Assembly: GCF_009184395.1 (NCBI RefSeq)
Contig: NZ_WEIC01000002.1
Location: 434,001-498,000 of the forward strand
Direction of reading: 5' to 3'
Length of the DNA stretch: 64,000 nt
Source: Amylibacter sp. SFDW26
GTDB taxonomy: Bacteria; Pseudomonadota; Alphaproteobacteria; Rhodobacterales; Rhodobacteraceae
The position numbers and the translations under genes were made by a program. The notes under the pieces were generated by a model, which was not told the origin of the DNA, did no database searches, and worked only from the letters and a program-made list of their open reading frames with translations. Each line of letters starts with the position of its first letter. Within the stretch, counting starts at the first letter, position 1. Positions 36,309 to 45,291 of this stretch are shown here, in pieces.

Positions 36309-37532
36309 ATGTCTGCACCTAAAAAAGTTGTCTTAGCCTATTCTGGCGGCCTTGATACATCGATCATTTTGAAGTGGTTGCAAACGGAATACGACTGCGA
36401 AGTGGTAACATTCACGGCTGATTTGGGCCAAGGTGAAGAACTGGAACCAGCACGTCAAAAAGCAGAGCTTTTGGGCATTAAACCTGAAAACATTCATATC
36501 GAAGATGTTCGTGAAGAATTCGTACGTGATTTTGTATTCCCAATGTTCCGTGCAAACGCAGTTTACGAAGGTTTGTATTTGTTGGGCACATCAATCGCAC
36601 GCCCATTGATTTCAAAACGTCTTGTTGAAATTGCAGCTGAATCTGGTGCGGATGCGGTTTCGCACGGCGCGACTGGAAAAGGGAACGACCAAGTGCGTTT
36701 CGAATTGTCAGCCTATGCATTGAACCCAGAGATCAAAGTGATCGCACCATGGCGCGAATGGGATTTGTCCAGCCGTACGAAATTGCTGGAATTTGCAGAA
36801 GCACATCAAATCCCAATCGCCAAAGACAAACGTGGCGAAGCACCGTTTTCTGTGGATGCAAACCTGTTACACACATCATCAGAAGGTAAAGTTCTAGAAG
36901 ATCCAGCAGTGGCTGCACCAGATTATGTTTACCAACGCACAGTGCATCCAGAAGATGCGCCAGATACGCCAGAGTTTATCGAGATTACATATGCCAAAGG
37001 TGACCCAGTTGCCTTAAATGGCAAAGATTTAACACCAGCAGAAATGTTAACAGCATTGAATGAACTTGGTGGCAAGCACGGTGTTGGCCGTTTGGATTTG
37101 GTTGAAGGCCGTTATGTTGGCATGAAATCACGCGGTATCTATGAAACGCCAGGCGGTACAATCATGCTAGAGGCACACCGCGGTATTGAATCCATCACTT
37201 TGGATCGTGGCGCGGCCCACCTAAAAGACGAGCTTATGCCGAAATATGCTGAACTGATCTACAACGGTTACTGGTTCAGCCCAGAACGTGAAATGTTGCA
37301 AGCATTGATTGATGCCAGCCAAGAGCATGTGAACGGCACAGTTCGTTTGAAATTGTACAAAGGTTCTGTTGTAACTGTAGGCCGCTGGTCAGATGACACA
37401 TTGTACTCAGAAGAGCATGTAACGTTTGAAGATGATGCAGGTGCATATGACCAAAAAGATGCTGCAGGTTTCATCAAAATCAACGCGCTTCGTTTGAAGT
37501 TGTTGGCTGCCAGAGACAAACGTTCAAAATAA
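36309..37532 (+). CDS. argG: Argininosuccinate synthase
   Basis: 407 residues. It condenses citrulline with aspartate using ATP, the next-to-last step of arginine synthesis. The PP-loop [15 protein letters not shown] is at residues 9-23, and [15 protein letters not shown] and [10 protein letters not shown] are family motifs. Codon use favours C-ending codons for Asn, Asp and Phe, suggesting strong expression. Divergent from ilvA across 190 nt. No arginine operator was identified. Confidence 0.96.
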   Translation: MSAPKKVVLAYSGGLDTSIILKWLQTEYDCEVVTFTADLGQGEELEPARQKAELLGIKPENIHIEDVREEFVRDFVFPMFRANAVYEGLYLLGTSIARPLISKRLVEIAAESGADAVSHGATGKGNDQVRFELSAYALNPEIKVIAPWREWDLSSRTKLLEFAEAHQIPIAKDKRGEAPFSVDANLLHTSSEGKVLEDPAVAAPDYVYQRTVHPEDAPDTPEFIEITYAKGDPVALNGKDLTPAEMLTALNELGGKHGVGRLDLVEGRYVGMKSRGIYETPGGTIMLEAHRGIESITLDRGAAHLKDELMPKYAELIYNGYWFSPEREMLQALIDASQEHVNGTVRLKLYKGSVVTVGRWSDDTLYSEEHVTFEDDAGAYDQKDAAGFIKINALRLKLLAARDKRSK

Positions 37533-37551
37533 ACTGCCTAATTAAAGGTCA

Positions 37552-37573
37552 AGGCCCTGAATTTGCGCCTTTT
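37552..37573 (+). terminator. Weak candidate terminator after argG
   Basis: AAGGC and GCCTT form a 5-bp stem with an 11-nt loop followed by TTTT, 20 nt after the argG stop. The stem is short, so the call is tentative. Confidence 0.35.
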
Positions 37574-37678
37574 ACTATGTGAAAAGATGCATCTTCACTG
37601 ATTGACGGATTCTGCAAACCCACCTAGTATGCGCCTATATAATAATGGGCCAAAAGGTCTGGGGGAACGCGACGGACA

Positions 37679-37803
37679 ATTTCTGACGCATATTCAGAAA
37701 TTACGCATTTTCCCAAGGTAAGGCACCAATTGGTGTGCAGGGGAGCGGACTTTAGTGAGTAATAGTGTGACGCGATTGTATTCGCACCTGATTTTACAGG
37801 TGT
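37679..37803. promoter_or_regulatory. Leader with three inverted repeats before the OmpA-domain gene
   Basis: Three palindromes lie in 125 nt. ATTTCTGA/TCAGAAAT (37679-37701) has a 7-nt spacer. CACCAATTGGTG (37724-37735) is a perfect 12-bp palindrome. CACCTG/CAGGTG with a 6-nt loop ends at about 37803 and covers the bases just before the start codon at 37811, so it could hide the ribosome binding site. Which act as operators and which as RNA structure is not known. Confidence 0.4.
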
Positions 37804-37810
37804 ATTTGTG

Positions 37811-39442
37811 ATGCAAAAACCAGAAAGTAACTTGCAGTTTGGGCAACCGCAGAAATCTTCAGGATTGATCCGAGGTGCTATTATTGGCGCTGTTTTACTG
37901 CTTGCTGTTTTTGGATTGCTTGCCGTTTTTAGCAAGCTTGATTTTTCAAGCGATGATAAAAACCAAACATCTGTTGTTTCCCAAGAAGATGAAGTAAAGA
38001 AATTCACGCGCCTGACATCAGATTGGACGACTGCACGTAATGGATTGCAGGCCGCAACATCTTCTGAAGCATCAATTAATACACGTATATCTGAAGTGCG
38101 TGCAAAGAATGCGGCACAAGAAGCGGTTTTAAAAGAAGTTGAAACAGCATTCTCTCGTGCTGCTAATCGTGTTGATGATGCTAAAAGCAAATTAGTTGAG
38201 GCCGAAAATGATATGGCGCGTTTCCTAGACGACAGTTTAGAACGCAAAGTTGCAACGGCTGTAGGAACGGTGGAAACATTTACGGAAACACGTGAGCAAG
38301 CGGAACAAGCTGAATTGGTAGCATTCCAAGAGGCTGAGCGCATAAAATCTGCTGTGGTTCAATTGCGCTTGGCATCTCAAGCCGCCAAAGCAGCGGCAGA
38401 AGCAACGGCAAATGTTGCCAGCGCAGCAGATGCCGCACAGATCATCGTCGATCAAAATGAAGATGCTGTGCCGGATTCAGACGGATCAACATTACAAAAC
38501 TTGCGTAATGACTTTTTTAACGAGGCTAAAGCCCAAGCAGATTCAGCAAAACGATCAGCTGATGCAGCGGAACGCGCAATGGCTGCAAGCGCGCAAAAGC
38601 TTGATCAAGCTTTTGCGCGTGTTAAGGAGAGAAAAGAAGCGGTTATCATAGCACGTTCTGATGAAAACCAAGCCCAAACAGAGCTGGCGGGTTTAGCCAT
38701 GGAATTGGAAGACTTGCAAAAACAACGTACATCATCGCGTAAAGTTGCTGCAATTGCCAAAGAACGTTTGCTGTCAGAAGAGGCTGGGCTGGAAAAACGC
38801 AAAGCGGATTTGACACGTGAAACGTTGAAAAGCGAAGACTTAAAAGCGGTTTATGCTGACCTGCAAAAACAACGCGATAGCCAAGAAGCAAAGGTTGGCG
38901 CAGCGCAGCAAATTTACGATGATGCCGAAGCAAAACTACGCGATGCACAAAAGCTTCGCGCAAAACGTATTGCATCAGATGTCGCAGCAGTGAATTCTGA
39001 AATGCACGATCAATTGCGTGCAAAGCTTGGTAATCTGCGTATCGAAAACCCTGATCATGATCGTTTCATTGTGTCATCCGAAGCATTGTTTAAATCAGGT
39101 TCTGCGGAATTGGGCGAGTCAGGTAAAATTCTGATCACAGATATGGCAGGTGTCATCACGTCAGTTACGAGTGCGCTGCCAGAAGATGCTGATTGGATTT
39201 TGCGTGTCGATGGTCACACAGACAATACGCCGTTCAAAGGTGCAGGCCGTTTCCGAGATAACTGGGAACTGAGCCAAGCACGTGCTTTGGCGGTTGTGAA
39301 GTACATCGTTTCTTTGGGCAAAATCCCACCAGAACGTTTGGCAGCGAATGGTTTGGGTGAGTATCAGCCTTTGAAAAAAGGCGATTCTGAAAAAGATCGT
39401 GCTGAAAACCGCCGTATCGAGCTTGCTTTGGTGCCGCGCTAA
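37811..39442 (+). CDS. OmpA/MotB-domain protein with long coiled coil
   Basis: 543 residues. One membrane helix near the N-terminus (GAIIGAVLLLAVFGLLAVFS, about residues 24-43) puts the rest in the periplasm. Residues about 60-380 are Ala/Glu/Lys/Gln-rich helical coiled coil. The C-terminal OmpA domain (about 415-543) contains DGHTDNTPFKG and NWELSQARALAVVKYI, ending in NRRIELALVPR. It binds peptidoglycan noncovalently. The layout recalls MotB-like tethers, but no MotA or flagellar gene is near. GTG at 37808 is also in frame. ATG at 37811 is preferred. Confidence 0.83.
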   Translation: MQKPESNLQFGQPQKSSGLIRGAIIGAVLLLAVFGLLAVFSKLDFSSDDKNQTSVVSQEDEVKKFTRLTSDWTTARNGLQAATSSEASINTRISEVRAKNAAQEAVLKEVETAFSRAANRVDDAKSKLVEAENDMARFLDDSLERKVATAVGTVETFTETREQAEQAELVAFQEAERIKSAVVQLRLASQAAKAAAEATANVASAADAAQIIVDQNEDAVPDSDGSTLQNLRNDFFNEAKAQADSAKRSADAAERAMAASAQKLDQAFARVKERKEAVIIARSDENQAQTELAGLAMELEDLQKQRTSSRKVAAIAKERLLSEEAGLEKRKADLTRETLKSEDLKAVYADLQKQRDSQEAKVGAAQQIYDDAEAKLRDAQKLRAKRIASDVAAVNSEMHDQLRAKLGNLRIENPDHDRFIVSSEALFKSGSAELGESGKILITDMAGVITSVTSALPEDADWILRVDGHTDNTPFKGAGRFRDNWELSQARALAVVKYIVSLGKIPPERLAANGLGEYQPLKKGDSEKDRAENRRIELALVPR

Positions 39443-39548
39443 TATTTCATTAAAACACAAAGTGTTCACGATTTCCTCAAGCATAGTTTAATTGCAGTTC
39501 ACACACGGCTGACGGAAAATACACGCAACTTAATGAGGCGTGTAAGCT

Positions 39549-40199
39549 ATGAATATTTTCAAGACTTCCCTTGTGGCACTTTCTGTTTTGTCCACCACAT
39601 CCGCTGTGCAAGCAGCAGAACAAACCGCTATTTTTGCAGGTGGTTGCTTTTGGTGCGTTGAATCAGATTTTGAAGCTGTCAAAGGCGTGAAAGATGTTGT
39701 CACAGGATATATTGGTGGCTCCGCAGAAACAGCAACATATAAGCGCATTGGTAAAGGCGGTACTGGTCACTATGAGGCGGCAAAGATTGTCTATGACCCA
39801 AAGGTGGTCAGCTATGATGAGCTGTTAGATATCTTTTGGCGTTCCGTAGATGCCACAGACGCAGGTGGTCAATTCTGTGATCGTGGTCCAAGCTACCGCA
39901 CAGGTATTTTTGCATTGAATGATGCACAACGAAAAACCGCACAAAAATCCAAAGCAGCTTTGGATGCCAGTGGACAATTACCAAAACCTGTTGTGACCGA
40001 GATTAAAAACGCCAGCCCATTTTATCTGGCAGAGGAATATCACCAAGATTACTATAAAAAATCAGATTTGGTCATCACACGTTTTGGCCCAACAACAAAA
40101 GCCAAAGCTTACAAAAAATACCGCGATGCTTGTGGGCGTGATCAACGTGTTAAGCAGCTTTGGGGTAAAGATGCATACATTCATGACATTACAGGCTGA
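39549..40199 (+). CDS. msrA: Exported peptide-methionine (S)-S-oxide reductase
   Basis: 216 residues. MsrA reduces the S-epimer of methionine sulfoxide. Catalytic cysteine in GGCFWCVESDF at about residue 33. The rest follows the family (GYIGGSAETATYKRIGKGGTGHYEA, DRGPSYRTGIF, EEYHQDYY). The first 22 residues form a signal peptide (MNIFKTSLVALSVLSTTSAVQA), so this copy works in the periplasm, where it needs an electron source from the envelope. No msrB or msrPQ is adjacent. A strong terminator follows. Confidence 0.93.
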   Translation: MNIFKTSLVALSVLSTTSAVQAAEQTAIFAGGCFWCVESDFEAVKGVKDVVTGYIGGSAETATYKRIGKGGTGHYEAAKIVYDPKVVSYDELLDIFWRSVDATDAGGQFCDRGPSYRTGIFALNDAQRKTAQKSKAALDASGQLPKPVVTEIKNASPFYLAEEYHQDYYKKSDLVITRFGPTTKAKAYKKYRDACGRDQRVKQLWGKDAYIHDITG

Positions 40200-40230
40200 T
40201 AAGGTCCCCTCTTTCGCCAGTAATATATCT

Positions 40231-40257
40231 GGCCCGCGTTCTGCGCGGGCCTTTTTT
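40231..40257 (+). terminator. Rho-independent terminator after msrA
   Basis: GGCCCGCG and CGCGGGCC form a perfect 8-bp GC stem with a 5-nt loop, followed by six Ts. It lies 32 nt past the msrA stop and its T-run touches the end of the convergent yggT-like gene. Confidence 0.92.
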
Positions 40258-40537
40258 AATAGAGAAAGTTGTTTGTGATGATCACACGCAACGCATAAAT
40301 CCCTATAAACGCAACGATAGGTGTAAAATCAATACCGCCTGTTGATGGAATAAAACGGCGGATAGGGGCATAAATAGGTTCCAACAAACGATTAATACCG
40401 TACCAGATTTGAGCGACCAAAGGCTGGTGTAAATTCAATACCTGAAAGTTAATCAACCAACTCATGATGATATGAATGATTAGAATTGTGTAAGCGATGT
40501 CTAAAACAAACAGCAAAATTTGTGCGATCGATGTCAT
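40256..40537 (-). CDS. YggT-family membrane protein
   Basis: 93 residues, two hydrophobic segments separated by the family motif INRLLEPIYAPIRRFIPSTGGIDFTPIVAFIGIY. YggT proteins are inner-membrane proteins linked to osmotic stress and cell-division genes, with biochemical role unclear. One YGGT repeat, the usual short form in alphaproteobacteria. Divergent from the thioesterase-like gene. Confidence 0.92.
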   Translation of the reverse strand: MTSIAQILLFVLDIAYTILIIHIIMSWLINFQVLNLHQPLVAQIWYGINRLLEPIYAPIRRFIPSTGGIDFTPIVAFIGIYALRVIITNNFLY

Positions 40538-40666
40538 GGTCAGGCCCTTTTTTCCAGTGCACTAGATTTATGGTGCGTTTATCCATTTGGCAAGACTTGG
40601 TGTGACCCGACGTCGCCGTTGCATCGTTCCTTTGTTTTGATAGCGTTTTTTCAAAGGAGATTTCCC

Positions 40667-41197
40667 ATGTTCCCATTTATACGTCTTGGCAAAGAACTTA
40701 TAAAATTTAGTAGTGCACGACCAATCACGCTGGATGAAACGCATGTTTCGACGCATATTTGTTGGCCAATCGATATCGATTTCTATGGCGAGCTTAACAA
40801 TGGTCGCACATTATCGCTTTATGACTTGGGCCGTATTGCGATGGGGCAACGTGTGGGTCTGTTAAAAGCCTTACGAACCCATAAGTGGGGTCTGACGATG
40901 GCAGGTGCATCCGTGCGGTATCGCCGTCGTATAACAACGTTTCAAAAATTCACGATGAAAACACGTCCAGTCGGGCGTGATGAGCGGTTTTTATATATCG
41001 AGCAATCAATGTGGAGTAAGGGCGAAGCAACGTCATCAATCCTCTACCGTTCCGCAGTGACCGATAAAAATGGCATAGTGCCAACACAACGCGTGGCAGA
41101 GGCTTTAGGCCACCCTGATTGGAACCCAGAGATGCCAGAATGGGTGCAGAATTGGATCAAAGCCGAAGATACGCGGGTTTGGCCACCTGGAACCTGA
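40667..41197 (+). CDS. Thioesterase-like (hot-dog fold) protein
   Basis: 176 residues. The pattern ICWPIDIDFYGELNNGRTLSLYDLGRIAMGQRVGLLKAL fits the acyl-CoA thioesterase (4HBT-like) family, with the Asp/Asn-containing helix entry. Substrate unknown. The frame opens upstream at 40520, but the perfect AAAGGAGA at 40653-40660 fixes the start at ATG 40667. A MFS transporter gene follows 62 nt later. Confidence 0.8.
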   Translation: MFPFIRLGKELIKFSSARPITLDETHVSTHICWPIDIDFYGELNNGRTLSLYDLGRIAMGQRVGLLKALRTHKWGLTMAGASVRYRRRITTFQKFTMKTRPVGRDERFLYIEQSMWSKGEATSSILYRSAVTDKNGIVPTQRVAEALGHPDWNPEMPEWVQNWIKAEDTRVWPPGT

Positions 41198-41259
41198 AAA
41201 AACTTGCCAGACACCCTATAAAAATGTTCCATTAAAAGAAAAAATATCAGGGGACATCC

Positions 41260-42594
41260 ATGTCATCAAAAGTCAGTAAAAAAGCGATCTGGAGCTGGAT
41301 GTCGTATGATTGGGCCGCACAACCCTATCACACATTGTTGGTGACTTTTATTTTTGCACCTTACTTTACATCCGCAGTTGTGGGTGATGGCACACAAGGG
41401 CAGATCATGTGGGGCACTATGATGACAATCATCGGTGTCATTCTAGCGGTTAGCGCACCAATCATGGGTGCAATTGCAGATACAACAGGTCCACGAAAAC
41501 CGTGGATCATGGCATGTTCAATCCTCTTTGTATTAGGTGCATTCCCACTGTGGTTGGCAACGCCTGGGATGGATGATCCAACACGTATTCTTATGTTCTT
41601 TGCGATAGGTTTCATTGGCGTGGAAATGTCCCAGATATTTGTTAGCGCAATGTTACCTGATTTGGGTGACCGTTCTGAAATTGGTAAAATTTCAGGAAGC
41701 GGTTGGGGCTTTGGGTATCTTGGAGGTGTTCTGACCTTATTCATCATGCTTTTGCTTTTGGCAGAAAATGACAAAGGTGTAACCTTATTGGGCAACGCTC
41801 CACTCTTTGGTCTTGATGCTGAAGCGCGTGAAGGCACGCGTTCAGTGGGGCCTTTAACGGGATTGTGGTACATTGTCTTTATGATCCCATTTTTCCTTTG
41901 GGTTCCTGATACGAAACGTAAACCAAAAGTCGCGAATGCAATTTCAAATGCGATGAAAGAATTGTTCAACACGATTAAGAAGTTGCCACAAGACATCAGC
42001 CTGTTTGCATATCTTGGATCGTCTATGTTTTACCGCGATGCGCTTAATGGTTTGTATGCCTTTGGTGGCATTTATGCGGCTGGTGTATTGGGTTGGTCTA
42101 TCGTTCAAATTGGTATCTTTGGAATAATCGCGGCCATCACAGCGGCTGTTGCATCTTGGATCGGTGGTTTTATGGACCGCGCCTATGGGCCGAAAAAAGT
42201 GATCATCTTTTGCATCGTTGTTTTGATCGTTGTCTGTATCCTATTGGTTGGCACATCGCGCGAAAGCTTTTTTGCGGCACCATTGGCCGAAGGGTCTACA
42301 TTACCTGATAAAATGATGATGATCTGTGGTGCGTTAATTGGTGGTGCAGGTGGTGCCATTCAAGCATCATCCAGAACCATGATGGTGTTCCAAGCCAACA
42401 AAGAGCGTATGACAGAAGCATTCGGGTTGTACGCTTTATCAGGTCGCGCCACAGCATTTTTGGCTCCTGGTTTAATCGCACTATTTACAGACTTAACACA
42501 AAGCCAAAGACTGGGTATTTTGCCAGTAGCAGTTTTACTTTTAATCGGTTTGGTCCTGTTGGTATGGGTCCGCCCAGGCAAGGAGTATGAATAA
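41260..42594 (+). CDS. UMF1-family MFS transporter
   Basis: 444 residues, about twelve membrane helices. The opening WSWMSYDWAAQPYHTLLVTFIFAPYFTS and the GWGFGYLGGVLTL motif are those of the UMF1/Atg22-like branch of the major facilitator superfamily. The substrate is unknown, perhaps amino acids by analogy to Atg22. The stop TAA at 42592-42594 shares a base with the likely start of mepA, and the AAGGAG inside its last codons probably serves mepA. Confidence 0.88.
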   Translation: MSSKVSKKAIWSWMSYDWAAQPYHTLLVTFIFAPYFTSAVVGDGTQGQIMWGTMMTIIGVILAVSAPIMGAIADTTGPRKPWIMACSILFVLGAFPLWLATPGMDDPTRILMFFAIGFIGVEMSQIFVSAMLPDLGDRSEIGKISGSGWGFGYLGGVLTLFIMLLLLAENDKGVTLLGNAPLFGLDAEAREGTRSVGPLTGLWYIVFMIPFFLWVPDTKRKPKVANAISNAMKELFNTIKKLPQDISLFAYLGSSMFYRDALNGLYAFGGIYAAGVLGWSIVQIGIFGIIAAITAAVASWIGGFMDRAYGPKKVIIFCIVVLIVVCILLVGTSRESFFAAPLAEGSTLPDKMMMICGALIGGAGGAIQASSRTMMVFQANKERMTEAFGLYALSGRATAFLAPGLIALFTDLTQSQRLGILPVAVLLLIGLVLLVWVRPGKEYE

Positions 42595-43511
42595 TTTTAA
42601 AACGTCATTTTATCAAAACACTTTGTTTATCTGCGTCCATCATTTTGGGGGCGTCTCTTGCGGTGACTGAAAGCTTTGCCCAAACCAAAGCGAATAAGCT
42701 TTTTGGGTCAAAGAATTCACCATCACAGCAATCCTCGCACGCTTATGGCAGTTATGCCAAAGGCTGTTTGGCAGGTGCGGTTCAATTACCTGAAACAGGC
42801 CCAACGTGGCAAGCAATGCGCCTAAGCCGCAATCGCAATTGGGGGCATCCTGAAACGATTGATTTTGTGAAACGCCTGTCTGCCCAAGTGGCACAGGAAA
42901 CAGATTGGGCAGGTTTATACGTTGGGGATATCTCTCAACCGCGTGGTGGCCCAATGCTGTCAGGTCATCAATCGCATCAGCTGGGATTGGATGCTGATAT
43001 CTGGTTGTTACCGCCAAAACGTTTGAACCTCAGCCGTAAAGAACGCGAAAACCTATCGTCTAAAACGGTGCGCGCAAAGAATTGGCGTACAGTGAACAGC
43101 AATTGGACGCATGATCATATGAAGGTGATCAAAGCCGCGGCAAGCGATCCTGCGGTGGATCGTATTTTTATCACTGCCCCTGCAAAAGTTTGGATGTGTG
43201 AAAACGCGCGCGGCAATAAAAGATGGTTGCAAAAAGTGCGCCCTTTCTGGGGGCATCATTATCATTTTCATGTGCGCCTGAAATGCCCTGCCGGATCAGT
43301 TGGGTGTAAGACGCAAACACCAACAGTTAAACAATTGTCCAAAAATGCGACGGGTTGCGATAGCGATTTGAACTGGTGGGTGACAACCGCATTAGAGCCA
43401 CCTGATCCGAATGCGCCAAAGCCGAAACCGAAAAAGAAAAAACGCGGTGCGCGGGATTACGTTATGGCTGACTTGCCAAATCAGTGTGGAACTGTTTTGA
43501 AGTCTCAATGA
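42594..43511 (+). CDS. mepA: Penicillin-insensitive murein DD-endopeptidase MepA (abnormal start codon)
   Basis: About 305 residues from an ATT at 42594. M74 zinc endopeptidase that cuts cross-links in periplasmic peptidoglycan. Zinc ligands: SGHQSHQLGLDADIWL (HxxGxxxD) and WGHHYHFHVRLKCP (HxH). The first normal start in frame is TTG at 42645, which cuts the signal peptide in half and lacks a ribosome binding site. Counting from ATT 42594 gives a full signal sequence (LKRHFIKTLCLSASIILGA, cut near SFAQ), and AAGGAG lies 8 nt before it. The junction TAATT looks like a coupled TAATG with one base changed. A single-base indel in the TTTT run is the alternative. A Lys/Pro-rich stretch lies near the C-terminus. 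Confidence 0.85.
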   Translation: MLKRHFIKTLCLSASIILGASLAVTESFAQTKANKLFGSKNSPSQQSSHAYGSYAKGCLAGAVQLPETGPTWQAMRLSRNRNWGHPETIDFVKRLSAQVAQETDWAGLYVGDISQPRGGPMLSGHQSHQLGLDADIWLLPPKRLNLSRKERENLSSKTVRAKNWRTVNSNWTHDHMKVIKAAASDPAVDRIFITAPAKVWMCENARGNKRWLQKVRPFWGHHYHFHVRLKCPAGSVGCKTQTPTVKQLSKNATGCDSDLNWWVTTALEPPDPNAPKPKPKKKKRGARDYVMADLPNQCGTVLKSQ

Positions 43512-44374
43512 TTAAATGGATACTGATATTTTGTTGTGTAGCGCAAGCTGCAATGGCTGCGGATGCGCGGCTGTTGTCGAGTTTTACATTGAGCAATTCT
43601 GACGATGATTTTGGTGGCTTATCGTCTATTCACTTGGATGATGATGGCAGGACATTTTTGATGACGACAGATCAAGGGCGATTTTACAGTGGTAAGATCG
43701 AACGTAACGGATCTGAAATTACGGGTGTTAGTCAGCAAAAACTAACTCAAATCAAAGACACCAAAGGCAATCCTGTAAGCGGGAAGTCATTGGGTGATAG
43801 CGAAGGTATCGCAATACGATCCAATGGGCGTATTTATATATCGTTTGAACGTTACCACCGTGTTTGGACGTACCGAAACACAACATCCGAAGCGGCATGG
43901 CTACCACGCCACCCAGATTTCAAACGCCTGCAAAACAATTCATCCTTAGAGGCTTTGGCAATAGACGCAAAAGGGCGCCTATATACTCTGCCAGAACGAT
44001 CAGGTGCATTGGGAAAACCATTCCCAGTCTATCGTTACAATGGCAAAGCATGGGATAAACGCTTGTCCATTCCACGCCGTGGTGCGTTTTTGGCGGTTGG
44101 TGCTGACTTTGGGCCAGATGGAAAATTCTATCTGTTGGAGCGAAACTTTAAAAAGCCAATCGGTGTTTATTCGCGCGTCCGACGGTTTGATTTAACAAAA
44201 TCTGGGTTCACGAACGAAGAAACAATCATCGAATCTTCATTAAACCAACATGATAATTTAGAGGGCATTTCCGTGTGGCAGGATGATCAGGATAAAATCC
44301 GGATCACCCTTGTTTCAGATGATAATTTCAACTTTATCCAACGCACAGAACTCGTCGAATATATTATCGATTAA
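43508..44374 (+). CDS. Phytase-like / esterase-like beta-propeller protein, secreted
   Basis: 288 residues with a signal peptide (MIKWILIFCCVAQAAMA). The body shows repeated beta-propeller-like segments: FGGLSSIHLDDDGRTFLMTTDQGRFY, DSEGIAIRSNGRIYISFERYHRVW, SSLEALAIDAKGRLYTLPE and HDNLEGISVWQD. This matches the family named esterase-like activity of phytase. A real phosphatase activity is not shown by motif. ATG at 43508 overlaps the mepA stop (ATGA). The stop shares TTAA with the convergent LOG gene. Confidence 0.82.
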   Translation: MIKWILIFCCVAQAAMAADARLLSSFTLSNSDDDFGGLSSIHLDDDGRTFLMTTDQGRFYSGKIERNGSEITGVSQQKLTQIKDTKGNPVSGKSLGDSEGIAIRSNGRIYISFERYHRVWTYRNTTSEAAWLPRHPDFKRLQNNSSLEALAIDAKGRLYTLPERSGALGKPFPVYRYNGKAWDKRLSIPRRGAFLAVGADFGPDGKFYLLERNFKKPIGVYSRVRRFDLTKSGFTNEETIIESSLNQHDNLEGISVWQDDQDKIRITLVSDDNFNFIQRTELVEYIID

Positions 44375-45192
44375 GCAGGGTTTTCAGCGTCCCATTTGTC
44401 CATAATCGCCAAAGCTTCTTCAGCGGTTTCAACGAAATGGAACAGATCCAAATCCTCATCAGAAATAGTGCCTGCATCTGCAAGGTTTTCCCAATTCACG
44501 ATAGAGCGCCAGAATTTTTCACCAAACAAAATCACAGGCACGTTCCGCATACGGCCTGTTTGGATCAACGTCAGTGTTTCGAACAATTCATCCAACGTGC
44601 CAAAACCACCAGGGAATGCAGTGACGGTTTTTGCACGCATTAGGAAATGAATTTTACGCGTCGCGAAGTAGTGAAAGTTAAAGCACAACTCTGGCGTACA
44701 ATATTCATTTGGTGCTTGCTCAAACGGCAATACAATGTTCAACGCGATTGATGCGCCACCTGCATCCACAGCACCTCGGTTGCCCGCTTCCATCACACCT
44801 GGGCCGCCGCCTGTGACAACAACGTTTTCTTTGCCGTAACTTTTCATACTGCGTTCTGTTACAACACGCGCGAATGTGCGTGCTTCATCATAATAATGGG
44901 ACAGGTCTGATAATGTTTTTGTGCGCGCCTTATCCTTAAACTCTGGGTCGGGAATACGCGCGCCGCCAAACATGACAACAGTGCTTTCAATGCCGCGTTC
45001 TGCCAAAATCAGTTCTGGTTTCATCATTTCTAACTGAATGCGCGTGGCGCGCAGTTCATCACGACACAAGAAGTCGTCATCAGCAAACGCCAAACGATAG
45101 GCAGGTGCCCGTGTTTGGGGGGTGTCCGGTGTTTTTTTGGCTGCTTCTAGATCAGCCTCTGCATTTGGAAAACTTGCTTGTTTACGTCCCAT
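44371..45192 (-). CDS. LOG-family (TIGR00730) Rossmann-fold protein
   Basis: 273 residues. The motifs [14 protein letters not shown] and [18 protein letters not shown] (PGGxGTxxE) define the LOG/lysine-decarboxylase-like family, known as cytokinin riboside 5'-monophosphate phosphoribohydrolases and as nucleotide 5'-monophosphate nucleosidases (PpnN) in bacteria. An N-terminal extension of about 75 residues precedes the core, as in the longer bacterial type. Divergent from dapD. Confidence 0.88.
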   Translation of the reverse strand: MGRKQASFPNAEADLEAAKKTPDTPQTRAPAYRLAFADDDFLCRDELRATRIQLEMMKPELILAERGIESTVVMFGGARIPDPEFKDKARTKTLSDLSHYYDEARTFARVVTERSMKSYGKENVVVTGGGPGVMEAGNRGAVDAGGASIALNIVLPFEQAPNEYCTPELCFNFHYFATRKIHFLMRAKTVTAFPGGFGTLDELFETLTLIQTGRMRNVPVILFGEKFWRSIVNWENLADAGTISDEDLDLFHFVETAEEALAIMDKWDAENPA

Positions 45193-45291
45193 GTCGAATA
45201 TTCCTTCGTAAATGTCGCCGTGGATTGCACACGGTCTGATTACAATCTATATGCATCACAAAAATCTATCCAGACACGAATTGGAGATTCC

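Noticed and set aside
37624-38343. 239-residue minus-strand frame covering the start of the OmpA-domain gene
   Set aside because: Its Ser/Ala/Thr-rich sequence mirrors the repetitive Ala/Glu codons of the coiled coil on the plus strand. No start signal or known domain.
37811-39442. MotB flagellar stator
   Set aside because: The OmpA domain and single helix match in outline, but the long coiled coil is atypical, no MotA-like gene is adjacent and the TM Asp of MotB is not seen.
5825-44374. Tail-to-tail stop overlaps (5825-5828, 34095-34098, 44371-44374) as special signals
   Set aside because: Shared TTAA or CTAA stop bases are a simple result of compact convergent genes.
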